Made by a program: the position numbers and the translations under genes
DNA from: Rhizobiales bacterium Ga0077545
GTDB lineage: Bacteria; Pseudomonadota; Alphaproteobacteria; Rhizobiales; Methylopilaceae
Assembly: GCA_001464335.1 (NCBI GenBank)
Contig: LNEV01000008.1
Span: 124,001 to 188,000, forward strand
DNA length: 64,000 nt
Direction: 5' to 3'
Part shown: positions 1 through 7,795 of the stretch, piece after piece
Position numbering within the stretch: the first letter of the stretch is position 1
Layout: each line of letters opens with the position of its first letter
The notes under the pieces: model-generated
The model's input: the letters and a program-made list of their open reading frames with translations, nothing else
Databases searched by the model: none
What the model was told of the DNA's origin: nothing

Positions 1-107
1 GACAATGCGACCGACATCTCGTCGAGCGGCAGAAGCTCTCCGGCAATCTGTCCGAGATGCTCGGCCTGCTGCTGGGAGGTGAAGATGCGGACGACGGATG
101 TGGGCAT
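1..107 (-). CDS. N-terminal fragment, probable ribosomal protein L11 methyltransferase
   Basis: The frame opens with ATG at 107-105 and runs off the left edge, so only about 35 residues are visible (beginning MPTSVVRIFTS and rich in Gln and Glu). There are no catalytic motifs in this stretch. The short basic beta-strand start followed by an acidic helix resembles the N-terminus of alphaproteobacterial PrmA, and as I recall prmA sits next to a uvrD-type helicase in several Hyphomicrobiales. It would be co-directional with the helicase at 254-2638. The call rests on weak similarity and context only, and any other small-start protein is possible. Confidence 0.35.
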   Translation of the reverse strand, partial: MPTSVVRIFTSQQQAEHLGQIAGELLPLDEMSVAL

Positions 108-142
108 GGTTCAGATCCTCGAAGCGGGCGGCTTCCGGCAGC

Positions 143-248
143 CTTATCCTGAGCCGTGAGCGAAGCTCACGTGTCGAAGGATGTTTGGGAAATTCAGAGC
201 GTGCGGCCATCCTTCGACACGGGCCTGCGGCCCGGCTCAGGACGAGGG
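143..248. repeat. Nested intergenic inverted repeat (REP/RIME-like element)
   Basis: Two arms pair almost end to end. GTGTCGAAGGATG (171-183) is the exact reverse complement of CATCCTTCGACAC (208-220), and TCCTGAGCC (147-155) pairs with GGCTCAGGA (234-242). Each half also carries its own small hairpin: TGAGC/GCTCA in the left half and GGGCC/GGCCC in the right. The CATCCTTCGA...CTCAGGA wording is a common dispersed intergenic element in Hyphomicrobiales genomes. It fills the gap between the helicase stop and the upstream gene and could act as a transcription terminator. No second copy was seen in this window. Confidence 0.75.
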
Positions 249-253
249 TGTAG

Positions 254-2638
254 TTAAACCCGCTTCACGAAGCTGTCGATGACCCGCTTGGTGTCGGCTT
301 TCTCAAAAGCCACCATCAGCTTGTTGCCCTCGACCTCGATCACCTCGCCATAGCCGAACTTGTCGTGAAACACGCGCTCGCCGACGACATAGCTCGCGGC
401 ATTGGCGGTGGATTTGGCGACAAGCTCGCCCTCGATCACCACCGGCCCGCCACGGCGGTTGAAGCCACCCGCGCGTGGTTCGGCAAAGCCGCTGTCCTTG
501 CGCGCCTGCGCGCGCTGCCAGCCCGGCGTGTTGTAGGTCGAGGCTTGGAAGGGTTCGAGGCGGTCGAACCGGCTTTCGCCGAAGCCGCGATTGGAAAACG
601 CGGCGGGCGCCTCCGTCACCTCGACATGCTTGTTCGGCAATTCATCGAGAAAGCGCGACGGCAGCGAGGATTGCCACATTCCGTGGATGCGGCGGTTGGA
701 GGCGAAATAGATCTTCGCCCGCTTCTTGGCCCGCGTAAGGCCGACATAGGCCAGACGGCGTTCTTCTTCGAGGCCCGCGCGGCCGCTCTCGTCCAGCGAT
801 CTTTGATGCGGAAACAGGCCTTCCTCCCAGCCGGGCAGGAACACGACATCGTATTCGAGGCCCTTGGCGGCATGGAGCGTCATCAAGGTCACCTTGTCGT
901 CGTTCGCGCCGCTTTCGGTGTCCATGACGAGCGAGACATGTTCAAGAAAGCCCTGAAGGTTTTCGAACCCGTCCATGGAGCGCACAAGCTCCTTCAGGTT
1001 TTCGAGGCGGCCCGAGGCATCCGCCGAGCGGTCCTGCCGCCACATCTCGGTGTAGCCGCTTTCGTCGAGCACCATTTCGGCAAGCTCGGTGTGTTTCATC
1101 TCCTCGCTGGCCTTGGTCCAGCGCGCGAAATTCTGCGTCAGGGTCTTCAGCGCCTCGCGGGGCTTCGGCTTGAACTCGCTCGTGTCTGCCATCTCCTGCG
1201 CGGCCTGAAGCAGCGGAATGCGGGTCGAGCGCGCGAACCTCTGCAGCGCCTGTACGGTCACATCGCCAAGCCCGCGCTTGGGCACATTGACGATACGCTC
1301 GAACGCCAGATCGTCGGACGCCGAATTCACGCAGCGCAGATAGGCCAGCGCGTCGCGGATTTCCTGCCGCTCATAGAAGCGCGGCCCGCCGACCACGCGG
1401 TAGTCGATGCCGAGATTGACGAAACGGTCCTCGAATTCGCGCATCTGGAAGGAGGCGCGGACGAGGATTGCGATGTCGTTGAGCTGCCCGCCTTTGCGGT
1501 GCACGGTCTCGATCTCATCGGCGATCGAGCGCGCTTCCTCGCCGCTGTCCCAGGATCCCGTCACCGTCACCTTCTCGCCGTCCTCGCCCTGCGGGCGCAG
1601 CGTCTTGCCGAGGCGTCCTTCGTTGTGGGCGATGAGATGGGAGGCCGCGCCGAGAATGTGGGCATCCGAGCGGTAATTACGCTCCAGCCGGATCACCTTC
1701 GCGCCCGGAAAATCCTTCTCGAAACGCAGGATGTTGTCGACCTCCGCGCCGCGCCAGCCATAGATCGACTGGTCGTCGTCCCCGACGCAGCACAGATTGC
1801 GCGGCCCCTGCGCCAGCAGCCGCAGCCACAGATATTGGGCGACATTGGTGTCCTGATATTCGTCCACCAGCATGTAGCGAAAACGCCTGTGATACTGCTC
1901 CAGCACATCCGGGTGTTCGCGGAAAATACGGATCGGCTCCAGCAGAAGATCGCCGAAATCCGATGCGTTCAGCGTCTTCAGGCGTTCCTGATAAAGTGCG
2001 TACAAATCCTTGCCGCGCCCGTTGGCGATCGCGGCGCCGTCGCCGGGCGGCACGTCTTTCGGCGCAAGGCCGCGGTTCTTCCAGCCGTCGATCGCCCAGG
2101 CGAGGCTGCGCGCGGGCCAGCGCTTCTCGTCGATGTTTTCGGCGGAAAGGATCTGCTTGAGGAGGCGGATCTGGTCGTCGGTGTCGAGAATGGTGAAGGA
2201 GGATTTCAGCTCGGCCAGCTCCGCATGGCGGCGCAGGATCTTGGTGCCGATGGAGTGAAAGGTGCCGAGCCAGGGCATGCCCTCGGCAACATCGCCGACG
2301 AGAGATGCCACGCGGTTTTTCATCTCCCGCGCGGCCTTGTTGGTGAAGGTGACGGCCAGGATTTCGGAGGGCCGCGCCCGGCCGGTCGCCAGAATATGGG
2401 CGATGCGGGTCGTCAGAACGCGCGTCTTGCCCGTGCCCGCGCCCGCAAGGACGAGGAGGGGGCCTTCGGTGGTCTCGACCGCTTCGCGCTGCTCGGGGTT
2501 CAGCCCTTCGAGATAATTGCCGGCGGCCCCGGTGCGCGCCTGCATGACGCCCGCCATCGCGCGCGCGGCAATCCCGCTGGGGCGCGGGGTCGGGGGCTCG
2601 TCGTCGTCGAAAAACGGAACGGCGTTCGGATCGGCCAA
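254..2638 (-). CDS. uvrD: ATP-dependent DNA helicase UvrD/PcrA
   Basis: A 794-residue superfamily 1 helicase that unwinds DNA 3' to 5' in nucleotide-excision and mismatch repair. Walker A AGAGTGKT lies at residues 65-72 after the Q motif region NPEQREAV. The Walker B motif VDEYQDTN is near residue 258, followed by DDDQSIYGWRGA and, in domain 2A, the C-terminal helicase motifs including VTLMTLHAAKGLEYDVVF and YVGLTRAKK. The last 45 residues (VGERVFHDKFGYGEVIEV) match the C-terminal Tudor-like tail of PcrA/UvrD. Length is slightly above the usual 720-780, mainly from a Pro/Asp-rich N-terminal extension of about 40 residues. It stands alone, downstream of an inverted-repeat element. Confidence 0.95.
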   Translation of the reverse strand: MADPNAVPFFDDDEPPTPRPSGIAARAMAGVMQARTGAAGNYLEGLNPEQREAVETTEGPLLVLAGAGTGKTRVLTTRIAHILATGRARPSEILAVTFTNKAAREMKNRVASLVGDVAEGMPWLGTFHSIGTKILRRHAELAELKSSFTILDTDDQIRLLKQILSAENIDEKRWPARSLAWAIDGWKNRGLAPKDVPPGDGAAIANGRGKDLYALYQERLKTLNASDFGDLLLEPIRIFREHPDVLEQYHRRFRYMLVDEYQDTNVAQYLWLRLLAQGPRNLCCVGDDDQSIYGWRGAEVDNILRFEKDFPGAKVIRLERNYRSDAHILGAASHLIAHNEGRLGKTLRPQGEDGEKVTVTGSWDSGEEARSIADEIETVHRKGGQLNDIAILVRASFQMREFEDRFVNLGIDYRVVGGPRFYERQEIRDALAYLRCVNSASDDLAFERIVNVPKRGLGDVTVQALQRFARSTRIPLLQAAQEMADTSEFKPKPREALKTLTQNFARWTKASEEMKHTELAEMVLDESGYTEMWRQDRSADASGRLENLKELVRSMDGFENLQGFLEHVSLVMDTESGANDDKVTLMTLHAAKGLEYDVVFLPGWEEGLFPHQRSLDESGRAGLEEERRLAYVGLTRAKKRAKIYFASNRRIHGMWQSSLPSRFLDELPNKHVEVTEAPAAFSNRGFGESRFDRLEPFQASTYNTPGWQRAQARKDSGFAEPRAGGFNRRGGPVVIEGELVAKSTANAASYVVGERVFHDKFGYGEVIEVEGNKLMVAFEKADTKRVIDSFVKRV

Positions 2639-2759
2639 AACTCATCCTCGGAACGGCAAAGGGAGGTCGCGCGCGCAACGTCGCGATTCGCTATCTGAGA
2701 ACAAAATGGCATTCCGAAGGGCAGATTGCGAGGTCTGCGGCCTTCCCACGCGCGGGAGG

Positions 2760-3641
2760 CTAGTTCCGCCGTGCCTTCTGCCACGCTGCCGGAGTGTCGC
2801 CGACAAAGCGGCGGAAGGTGCGGGTGAAATGCGCCTGATCGGAAAATCCGGTTTCGGCGGCAATCTCGGTGAGTGGCACATCGCCCCGCAGCAGCAGGTT
2901 CTGCACGCGCCGGATGCGCGCATTCATCTGCCATTGATGCGGCGGCACGCCGGTCGCGGCCTTGAAGGCATGGCTGAAATAGGATTGCGAAAGCTCCGTC
3001 AGTTCGGCCAGTTCCTGCAGGCGTATGCTGCGCGTGCAGTTCTCGGTGATGAAGTCGGTCACGCGGCGGAGCTGACGGGCGGAGAGGGGCGTGCGCTTTT
3101 TCGCGCTGTCCTGGCGGCGGCCGAGCTTCAGCACGTCGATGATGAGGGCAAGCGTCAGGCTGTCGCCGTAAAGATCGTGCCGCGCATCGGGGCCTTCGCA
3201 TTCGGCGGCGATGAGCCGGGCAAGCGCCATCACGCGCGCGTCGTCGACGCACAGGCGCGGCTTGGAAAGGCGCTCCTCGTCGATGTCCTCGATCAGGCGT
3301 TCGGAAAGAACCGCCGGGTCGAAATGCAGATCGAGATGACGCAGGCTCTCGATCTCTTCGCACTCCGTCCATACGGCCACATTTGCCGGAAGAAAACTGA
3401 TCGAGCCTCCCTCCGCGCGGTGGGCCGGTCCGTCGGGTGAAAGCCGCGCCGAAAAATCGCCGCCCTGCTTGTCGAGCACGATGAACAGACGCGGATAGGG
3501 CGAGACATATTCGCCGCGCGCGCCGCGTCCGCACTGCGCGTTCCACACATCCGCAACCACGCCGTTCCAGCTGCGCCATTTCAGCGTGTCGAGAACGGAG
3601 ATGCCCTCGCGGATCGACGTCATGCGCGGATGAAAAGTCAT
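2760..3641 (-). CDS. AraC-family transcriptional regulator of the siderophore locus
   Basis: A 293-residue regulator with an N-terminal ligand-sensing region and a C-terminal AraC double helix-turn-helix (about residues 190-290). The second HTH carries the family signature around GFSDQAHFTRTFRRFVGDTPAAWQ. The start at 3641 (MTFHPRMTS) was chosen because an AGG lies 5' of it; an in-frame ATG 32 codons upstream gives a cysteine-rich leader with no family character. It is divergent from the TonB-dependent receptor across 231 bp, the usual arrangement for AraC activators of ferric-siderophore receptors such as RhrA or PchR. I infer that it senses the cognate ferric siderophore; the ligand cannot be read from the sequence. 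Confidence 0.85.
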   Translation of the reverse strand: MTFHPRMTSIREGISVLDTLKWRSWNGVVADVWNAQCGRGARGEYVSPYPRLFIVLDKQGGDFSARLSPDGPAHRAEGGSISFLPANVAVWTECEEIESLRHLDLHFDPAVLSERLIEDIDEERLSKPRLCVDDARVMALARLIAAECEGPDARHDLYGDSLTLALIIDVLKLGRRQDSAKKRTPLSARQLRRVTDFITENCTRSIRLQELAELTELSQSYFSHAFKAATGVPPHQWQMNARIRRVQNLLLRGDVPLTEIAAETGFSDQAHFTRTFRRFVGDTPAAWQKARRN

Positions 3642-3670
3642 GGCAAACCTGTAATCGTTCCAATCTATAC

Positions 3671-3688
3671 TGTGTGCGAAACCACACA
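3671..3688. promoter_or_regulatory. Inverted repeat in the AraC/receptor divergent promoter
   Basis: TGTGTG (3671-3676) and CACACA (3683-3688) are perfect 6-bp inverted arms separated by CGAAAC. The repeat lies 30 bp upstream of the araC-type start within an AT-rich divergent promoter region. It is a candidate operator, possibly autoregulatory. No canonical Fur, Irr or RirA box was recognised beside it. Confidence 0.35.
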
Positions 3689-3812
3689 AAACACAGCAGA
3701 TATCGCAATAATCACACCCTACACCAAGAATATTCAATGCGCAGCAGGATCGAGCAATAAAGTCTTAAGTCGAGTTGATATCAGCGCCGCGATGAGGGAT
3801 GGCTTGGTCCGA

Positions 3813-3840
3813 TAAGAAGAGTTGTTTTGAATTCTTCTTA
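3813..3840. promoter_or_regulatory. Inverted repeat just upstream of the TonB receptor gene
   Basis: TAAGAAGA (3813-3820) and TCTTCTTA (3833-3840) are perfect 8-bp inverted arms with a 12-bp spacer, ending 32 bp before the receptor ATG. Its position suits an operator overlapping the promoter or a hairpin in the 5' leader. Iron-responsive control is expected for this gene family, but the motif does not match the consensus of a known iron regulator. Confidence 0.4.
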
Positions 3841-3872
3841 ACTGCCCTGCCGGTTATCGGGGTGACTGTACT

Positions 3873-6065
3873 ATGCATGATTTTTCATCGGCGAAATTTA
3901 GATTCATTCTGATGTGCGGCGTCGCGCTGTGCGCCGCAACGCCGGGTCTCGCGCAGGCTCCCGCGGGCGGCCAGCAGATCGAACTCGAAACGATCTCGGT
4001 GGAAGGTGAAGCGCAGACGCCCGAGACCACGACCGGCCCGGTGAACGGCTATGTCGCGACGAAATCCGGAACGGGTTCGAAATCCGACACGCCGATCACC
4101 GAAATCCCTCAGGCGGTGTCCGTCGTCGGACGCGAGGAAATCGACGACCGCAAGGCAACGAAAGTGGACGAGATCCTGCGCTACACCGCAGGCGTCACCG
4201 CGCAACCCTTCGGCCAGGATCCGGACACCGACTGGTTCTACATTCGAGGTTTCGACGCCACGCAGAAGGGCGTCTTCCGCGACGGGCTTCAGCTCTATGC
4301 GTACGGCTTCGGCGGCTTCCAGACGGACCCCTTCTTTCTCGAGCGCGTGGACGTGCTCAAGGGGCCTGCGTCCGTTCTCTACGGCGGCGCCAACCCGGGC
4401 GGCATCATCAATCTCGTCAGCAAGAGGCCCAACGGCGAGACCTTCGCCTACGCCGAGGCTGGCGTGAACAATTGGGGCAATGCCTATTTCGGGCTCGATG
4501 CCGGCGGCGTGGCGGGTGCGGGCAATGAATGGTCCTACCGGTTCACGGGTCGCGTCGCGGGCGGCGACCAGTACACCGATTATTCGGAGGATTTCCGGGG
4601 CGCGGTGCTGCCCCAGATCACTTATCAGCCGACGGACGCGACCCGCATCACGGCCTATGCCGAATATGCCACGCTCGACCAGTTTCATTCCGGCGGCAGC
4701 TTCCTGCCGTATTACGGCACGGTCCGGGATGCGCCCTTCGGCAAGATCGACCGGAAGGCCTATTTCGGTGAGCGTTCCGAGGACGATCAGGACCGCAGCC
4801 AGTTCCTCATCGGCTATGAGTTCGAACACACATTCGACAATGACTGGACCATCCAGCAGAACGCCCGCTATGGGCGTCTGCACAACAAGGAAAACGCGCC
4901 TTACACGTTCGGTTACGCGCCCTACAACTGGATGGTCGATCTGAATGGAAATGACGACCCGTCCACCGGTATGCTCCATCGTATCGGCTTCCTCCACGAT
5001 ACCGAGGTGGACACCTTCACTGTCGACAACCGCGCCTCGCGCGATTTTATGACCGGCGGTCTGGAGCACTCGGTGCTGTTCGGCGTCGACTACAAATATT
5101 TCAAGATCGACCACGTACAATACTCTGGCACGCTCGATCCCATCAGCGCGACCGATCCGCAATATACGGGACCCGCCACCTTCTCTATCCCCTATCTGGA
5201 CGATGTCGTTACGCAGCATCAGGTCGGCATCTATTTGCAAGACCAGATCCGTTTCGGAAGCGGCTGGCTTGCCACGTTCAATGGCCGGTACGACATCGTC
5301 GAGACCGATCAGGAAGTACGCGGCGGTTTTTCGACCCCCTATTCTTCGGATGACGGCGAGGCGAGCGGCCGGGTGGGCCTTGCCTATGAATTCGCCAACG
5401 GCCTGACCCCCTATGTCAGCGCCGCGACCTTCTTCAATCCGCTCATTGGCACCAGCGGTACGCCCTTCGAGCCCGAGACGGGCCATCAGTTCGAGGCCGG
5501 GGTGAAATACGCGCCGACCTTCGTCGATGCGATCATCACGGCGTCGGTGTTCGACATCACGCGGCAGAACGTCGTGACCAGAGGCCCCGGCGCCCTTGGC
5601 GTCAACATTCAGATCGGCGAAGTCACGTCGAAGGGCTTCGAATTCGAAGCGAAAGCCAATGTGAACGAGAACCTCAAGATCATCGCGGCCTTCACGGCTC
5701 TGGACATGGAGATCACCGAGGACGCGAACCCCGCGATCATCGGCAATTCGCCTTTCCTCATCCCCGAGATGACGGCCTCGCTCTGGGCGGATTACAAGGT
5801 CACGCGCGGATCCTTCGAGGGCGTCAGCTTCGGTGCGGGCCTGCGCTACAATGGCGAGTCCTGGGCGGACAACGAGAACCTGTTGAAGGTGCCCGATGCC
5901 GTTCTGGTCGACGCCGCCATTCGCTACGAGCGGGACGATTGGGGTCTGGCGCTCAACGTCAACAATCTGCTGGACAAGGAATATGTCCAGGGCTGTCAGG
6001 GCGTCAGCACCTGCAGCTGGGGAGCCGCGCGTCAAATCACGCTCTCCGCCCACTACAAATGGTAA
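3873..6065 (+). CDS. TonB-dependent siderophore receptor (FhuA/FoxA type)
   Basis: A 730-residue outer-membrane receptor that imports a ferric siderophore using TonB energy. It has a signal peptide ending near residue 28 (PGLAQA). The plug domain follows with SDTPITEIPQAVSVVGREEI and the conserved VLKGPASVLYGGANPGGIINLVSKRP (read as two halves, near residues 165-190). A 22-strand barrel follows and ends in the aromatic terminus SAHYKW. The plug wording is that of hydroxamate (ferrichrome/ferrioxamine) receptors. It is the first gene of an operon with FhuC, FhuD and FhuB downstream, which supports a hydroxamate substrate; the exact siderophore is not determined. Confidence 0.93.
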   Translation: MHDFSSAKFRFILMCGVALCAATPGLAQAPAGGQQIELETISVEGEAQTPETTTGPVNGYVATKSGTGSKSDTPITEIPQAVSVVGREEIDDRKATKVDEILRYTAGVTAQPFGQDPDTDWFYIRGFDATQKGVFRDGLQLYAYGFGGFQTDPFFLERVDVLKGPASVLYGGANPGGIINLVSKRPNGETFAYAEAGVNNWGNAYFGLDAGGVAGAGNEWSYRFTGRVAGGDQYTDYSEDFRGAVLPQITYQPTDATRITAYAEYATLDQFHSGGSFLPYYGTVRDAPFGKIDRKAYFGERSEDDQDRSQFLIGYEFEHTFDNDWTIQQNARYGRLHNKENAPYTFGYAPYNWMVDLNGNDDPSTGMLHRIGFLHDTEVDTFTVDNRASRDFMTGGLEHSVLFGVDYKYFKIDHVQYSGTLDPISATDPQYTGPATFSIPYLDDVVTQHQVGIYLQDQIRFGSGWLATFNGRYDIVETDQEVRGGFSTPYSSDDGEASGRVGLAYEFANGLTPYVSAATFFNPLIGTSGTPFEPETGHQFEAGVKYAPTFVDAIITASVFDITRQNVVTRGPGALGVNIQIGEVTSKGFEFEAKANVNENLKIIAAFTALDMEITEDANPAIIGNSPFLIPEMTASLWADYKVTRGSFEGVSFGAGLRYNGESWADNENLLKVPDAVLVDAAIRYERDDWGLALNVNNLLDKEYVQGCQGVSTCSWGAARQITLSAHYKW

Positions 6066-6086
6066 GAGAGAAGGCTTGAGGATGAG

Positions 6087-6110
6087 GGCCGCGCATGCCA
6101 TTGCGCGGCC
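6087..6110 (+). other. Intercistronic hairpin between receptor and fhuC
   Basis: GGCCGCGC (6087-6094) and GCGCGGCC (6103-6110) form a perfect 8-bp stem with an 8-nt loop. There is no following T-run, so it is more likely an mRNA-stabilising or partial read-through element than a full terminator. Such an element would favour expression of the receptor over the transporter. Confidence 0.5.
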
Positions 6111-6137
6111 TTGTCCGTTGTTTCGGGACCATTCCAC

Positions 6138-6917
6138 GTGAACGAATTCGGCTTCCAGATTGACGGCGCACGGTTTTCTGTGCCCGGCCGCGATATTCTG
6201 CAGCCGCTCGATCTGGTTCTGGAGTCGGGCCGCGTTCATGGCCTCATCGGCCCGAACGGCTCGGGCAAATCGACCCTTGTGAAACTCCTCGCACGCCAGC
6301 TCGCGCCGGACGGCGGGCGCATCGCCTTTGCGGGGCGGCCGCTCGGTGACTGGCACGACCGCGAACTCGCGCGCCACATCGCCTACATGCCGCAATTCAC
6401 GCCGGGTGCGGACGGCATGAATGTCCGCGAACTCGTGGCGCTTGGTCGCTTTCCCTGGCACGGCGCACTGGGGCGCTTTTCGAGGACAGACGAAGAGAAG
6501 GTCGAAAGCGCGCTCGCGCGCACGGGACTGGTCGGGTTTGCGGAACGTCAGGTCGACACGCTGTCGGGGGGCGAGCGCCAGCGCGCCTGGTTTGCGCTGA
6601 TGCTGGCGCAGGACACGAAATGCATCTTGCTCGATGAGCCGACGTCTGCGCTCGACATCGCCCATGAAGGGCAGATGCTCGATCTCGTGCAGGCCGTCAG
6701 CCGCGAGCGCGGCGTCACCGTCATCGTCGTGCTCCACGACATCAATCTCGCTGCACGCGTGTGTGATGACATCGTGGCGCTGCGGGAAGGGCGCCTCATC
6801 GCGCAGGGCCGCGCGGCGGATGTCATGACGCCGGAGGTGCTTGGCCGTATCTACGGCGTGCCGATGGGCGTGCTGCCACATCCGACACGCGGCGATCCCA
6901 TCGGATATGTGCTGTGA
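6138..6917 (+). CDS. fhuC: Ferric-siderophore ABC transporter ATP-binding protein
   Basis: A 259-residue cytoplasmic ATPase of the iron-siderophore importer family. It shows Walker A GPNGSGKST, the ABC signature LSGGERQR, Walker B ILLDEPTSALD and the H-loop VLHDIN. The GTG start at 6138 (VNEFGFQ) is preferred because GGGA lies about 9 bases upstream; a TTG at 6111 directly abuts the hairpin and has no ribosome-binding site. Length fits FhuC (about 265). The stop overlaps the next start by 4 bases (GTGA), indicating translational coupling. It powers FhuB to bring the siderophore from periplasm to cytoplasm. Confidence 0.92.
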   Translation: MNEFGFQIDGARFSVPGRDILQPLDLVLESGRVHGLIGPNGSGKSTLVKLLARQLAPDGGRIAFAGRPLGDWHDRELARHIAYMPQFTPGADGMNVRELVALGRFPWHGALGRFSRTDEEKVESALARTGLVGFAERQVDTLSGGERQRAWFALMLAQDTKCILLDEPTSALDIAHEGQMLDLVQAVSRERGVTVIVVLHDINLAARVCDDIVALREGRLIAQGRAADVMTPEVLGRIYGVPMGVLPHPTRGDPIGYVL

Positions 6918-7795
6918 AGCTCACGCGGCGCGATCTATTCGGTGCGGGCGCGGCCTTCGCCGCGATGGCTCTGCCGGTGCGCGCCGCCGTGCCGGAGCGG
7001 GTTGCGACCGTCGACTGGTCGGTGCTCGAAACGCTGCTTGCGCTGGGCATCACGCCGGTCGCCGCAACGGAGCTTCTGCAATTCTCCGAAGTCGCCGTCG
7101 AACCTCCCGTACCGCCGCAGACGGCGGATCTTGGCCTGCGCGGCACGATCAATCTCGAAGTTCTGCAGCTTGCCGCGCCGGATCTCATCTTCTCGTCGAA
7201 CTTCTACCGCGCGTCCGAAGAACGCCTTCAACGCATCGCGCCGGTCGAGAGCTTCACCATCTACGCGCCCGGAATATTGCCGTTCGACGCATGCGTGGGC
7301 ATGACGCGCAGCATCGGCGCACGGCTCGCAATCTCCGATCGTGCGGAAGCGTTCCTTGCCGGGACCGATGCCGAGATCGCCGCCCTGAAGGGGCGGCTGC
7401 GGGCAGGGGATGGCCGCGCGATCATCCCCATCAATCTCGGCGATCCCCGCCATTTCCGTGTCTTCGGTACGGACAGCATGTTCGGCGAAGTTCTGAAGCG
7501 CCTCGGCCTCGAAAACGCATGGCGTGACAACACAAGCTATTCGGCCATGGCGCCGGTCGGCCTCGAAGCTCTGGCGCTGACCCCGGATGCGTGGATCGCG
7601 ATCATTCCGCCGATCCCCCCGGATGCCGCACGGGTTCTGTCGCAAAGCGCGTTCTGGAACGCGCTTCCGGCGGTGCGCGAGGGACGTGTGATCTGGCTCG
7701 ACCCGATCAATCCGTTCGGCGCTCTGCCGGCGGCGCGCCGTTTTGCGCGCCTGCTCGTTCAGGCCTTGCCCTCTGCGGAGCGGGCGCGTGGTTAG
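6914..7795 (+). CDS. fhuD: Periplasmic ferric-siderophore-binding protein
   Basis: A 293-residue substrate-binding protein of the FhuD/BtuF type. It starts with GTG at 6914 and has a twin-arginine signal (TRRDLFGAG followed by a hydrophobic stretch ending PVRAAV), implying Tat export. The family core is seen in VATVDWSVLETLLALGITPV and in the segment from residue 65 with DLGLRGTINLEVLQLAAPDL. It lies between FhuC and FhuB with overlaps at both ends, which fixes its role as the periplasmic component of this importer. Confidence 0.88.
   Translation: MKLTRRDLFGAGAAFAAMALPVRAAVPERVATVDWSVLETLLALGITPVAATELLQFSEVAVEPPVPPQTADLGLRGTINLEVLQLAAPDLIFSSNFYRASEERLQRIAPVESFTIYAPGILPFDACVGMTRSIGARLAISDRAEAFLAGTDAEIAALKGRLRAGDGRAIIPINLGDPRHFRVFGTDSMFGEVLKRLGLENAWRDNTSYSAMAPVGLEALALTPDAWIAIIPPIPPDAARVLSQSAFWNALPAVREGRVIWLDPINPFGALPAARRFARLLVQALPSAERARG

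Noticed and set aside
365-2698. 777-codon open frame on the plus strand opposite uvrD
   Set aside because: It is antisense to a helicase with every family motif. High GC leaves such frames open by chance; the product is Arg/Ala-rich and has no recognisable domain.
6111-6137. TTG at 6111 as the fhuC start
   Set aside because: It directly follows the intercistronic hairpin with no ribosome-binding site. GTG at 6138 is better placed and gives the usual FhuC length.
3885-6881. 998-codon minus-strand frame opposite the receptor and fhuC
   Set aside because: It is a shadow of two well-supported genes and shows no motif, signal peptide or ribosome-binding site of its own.
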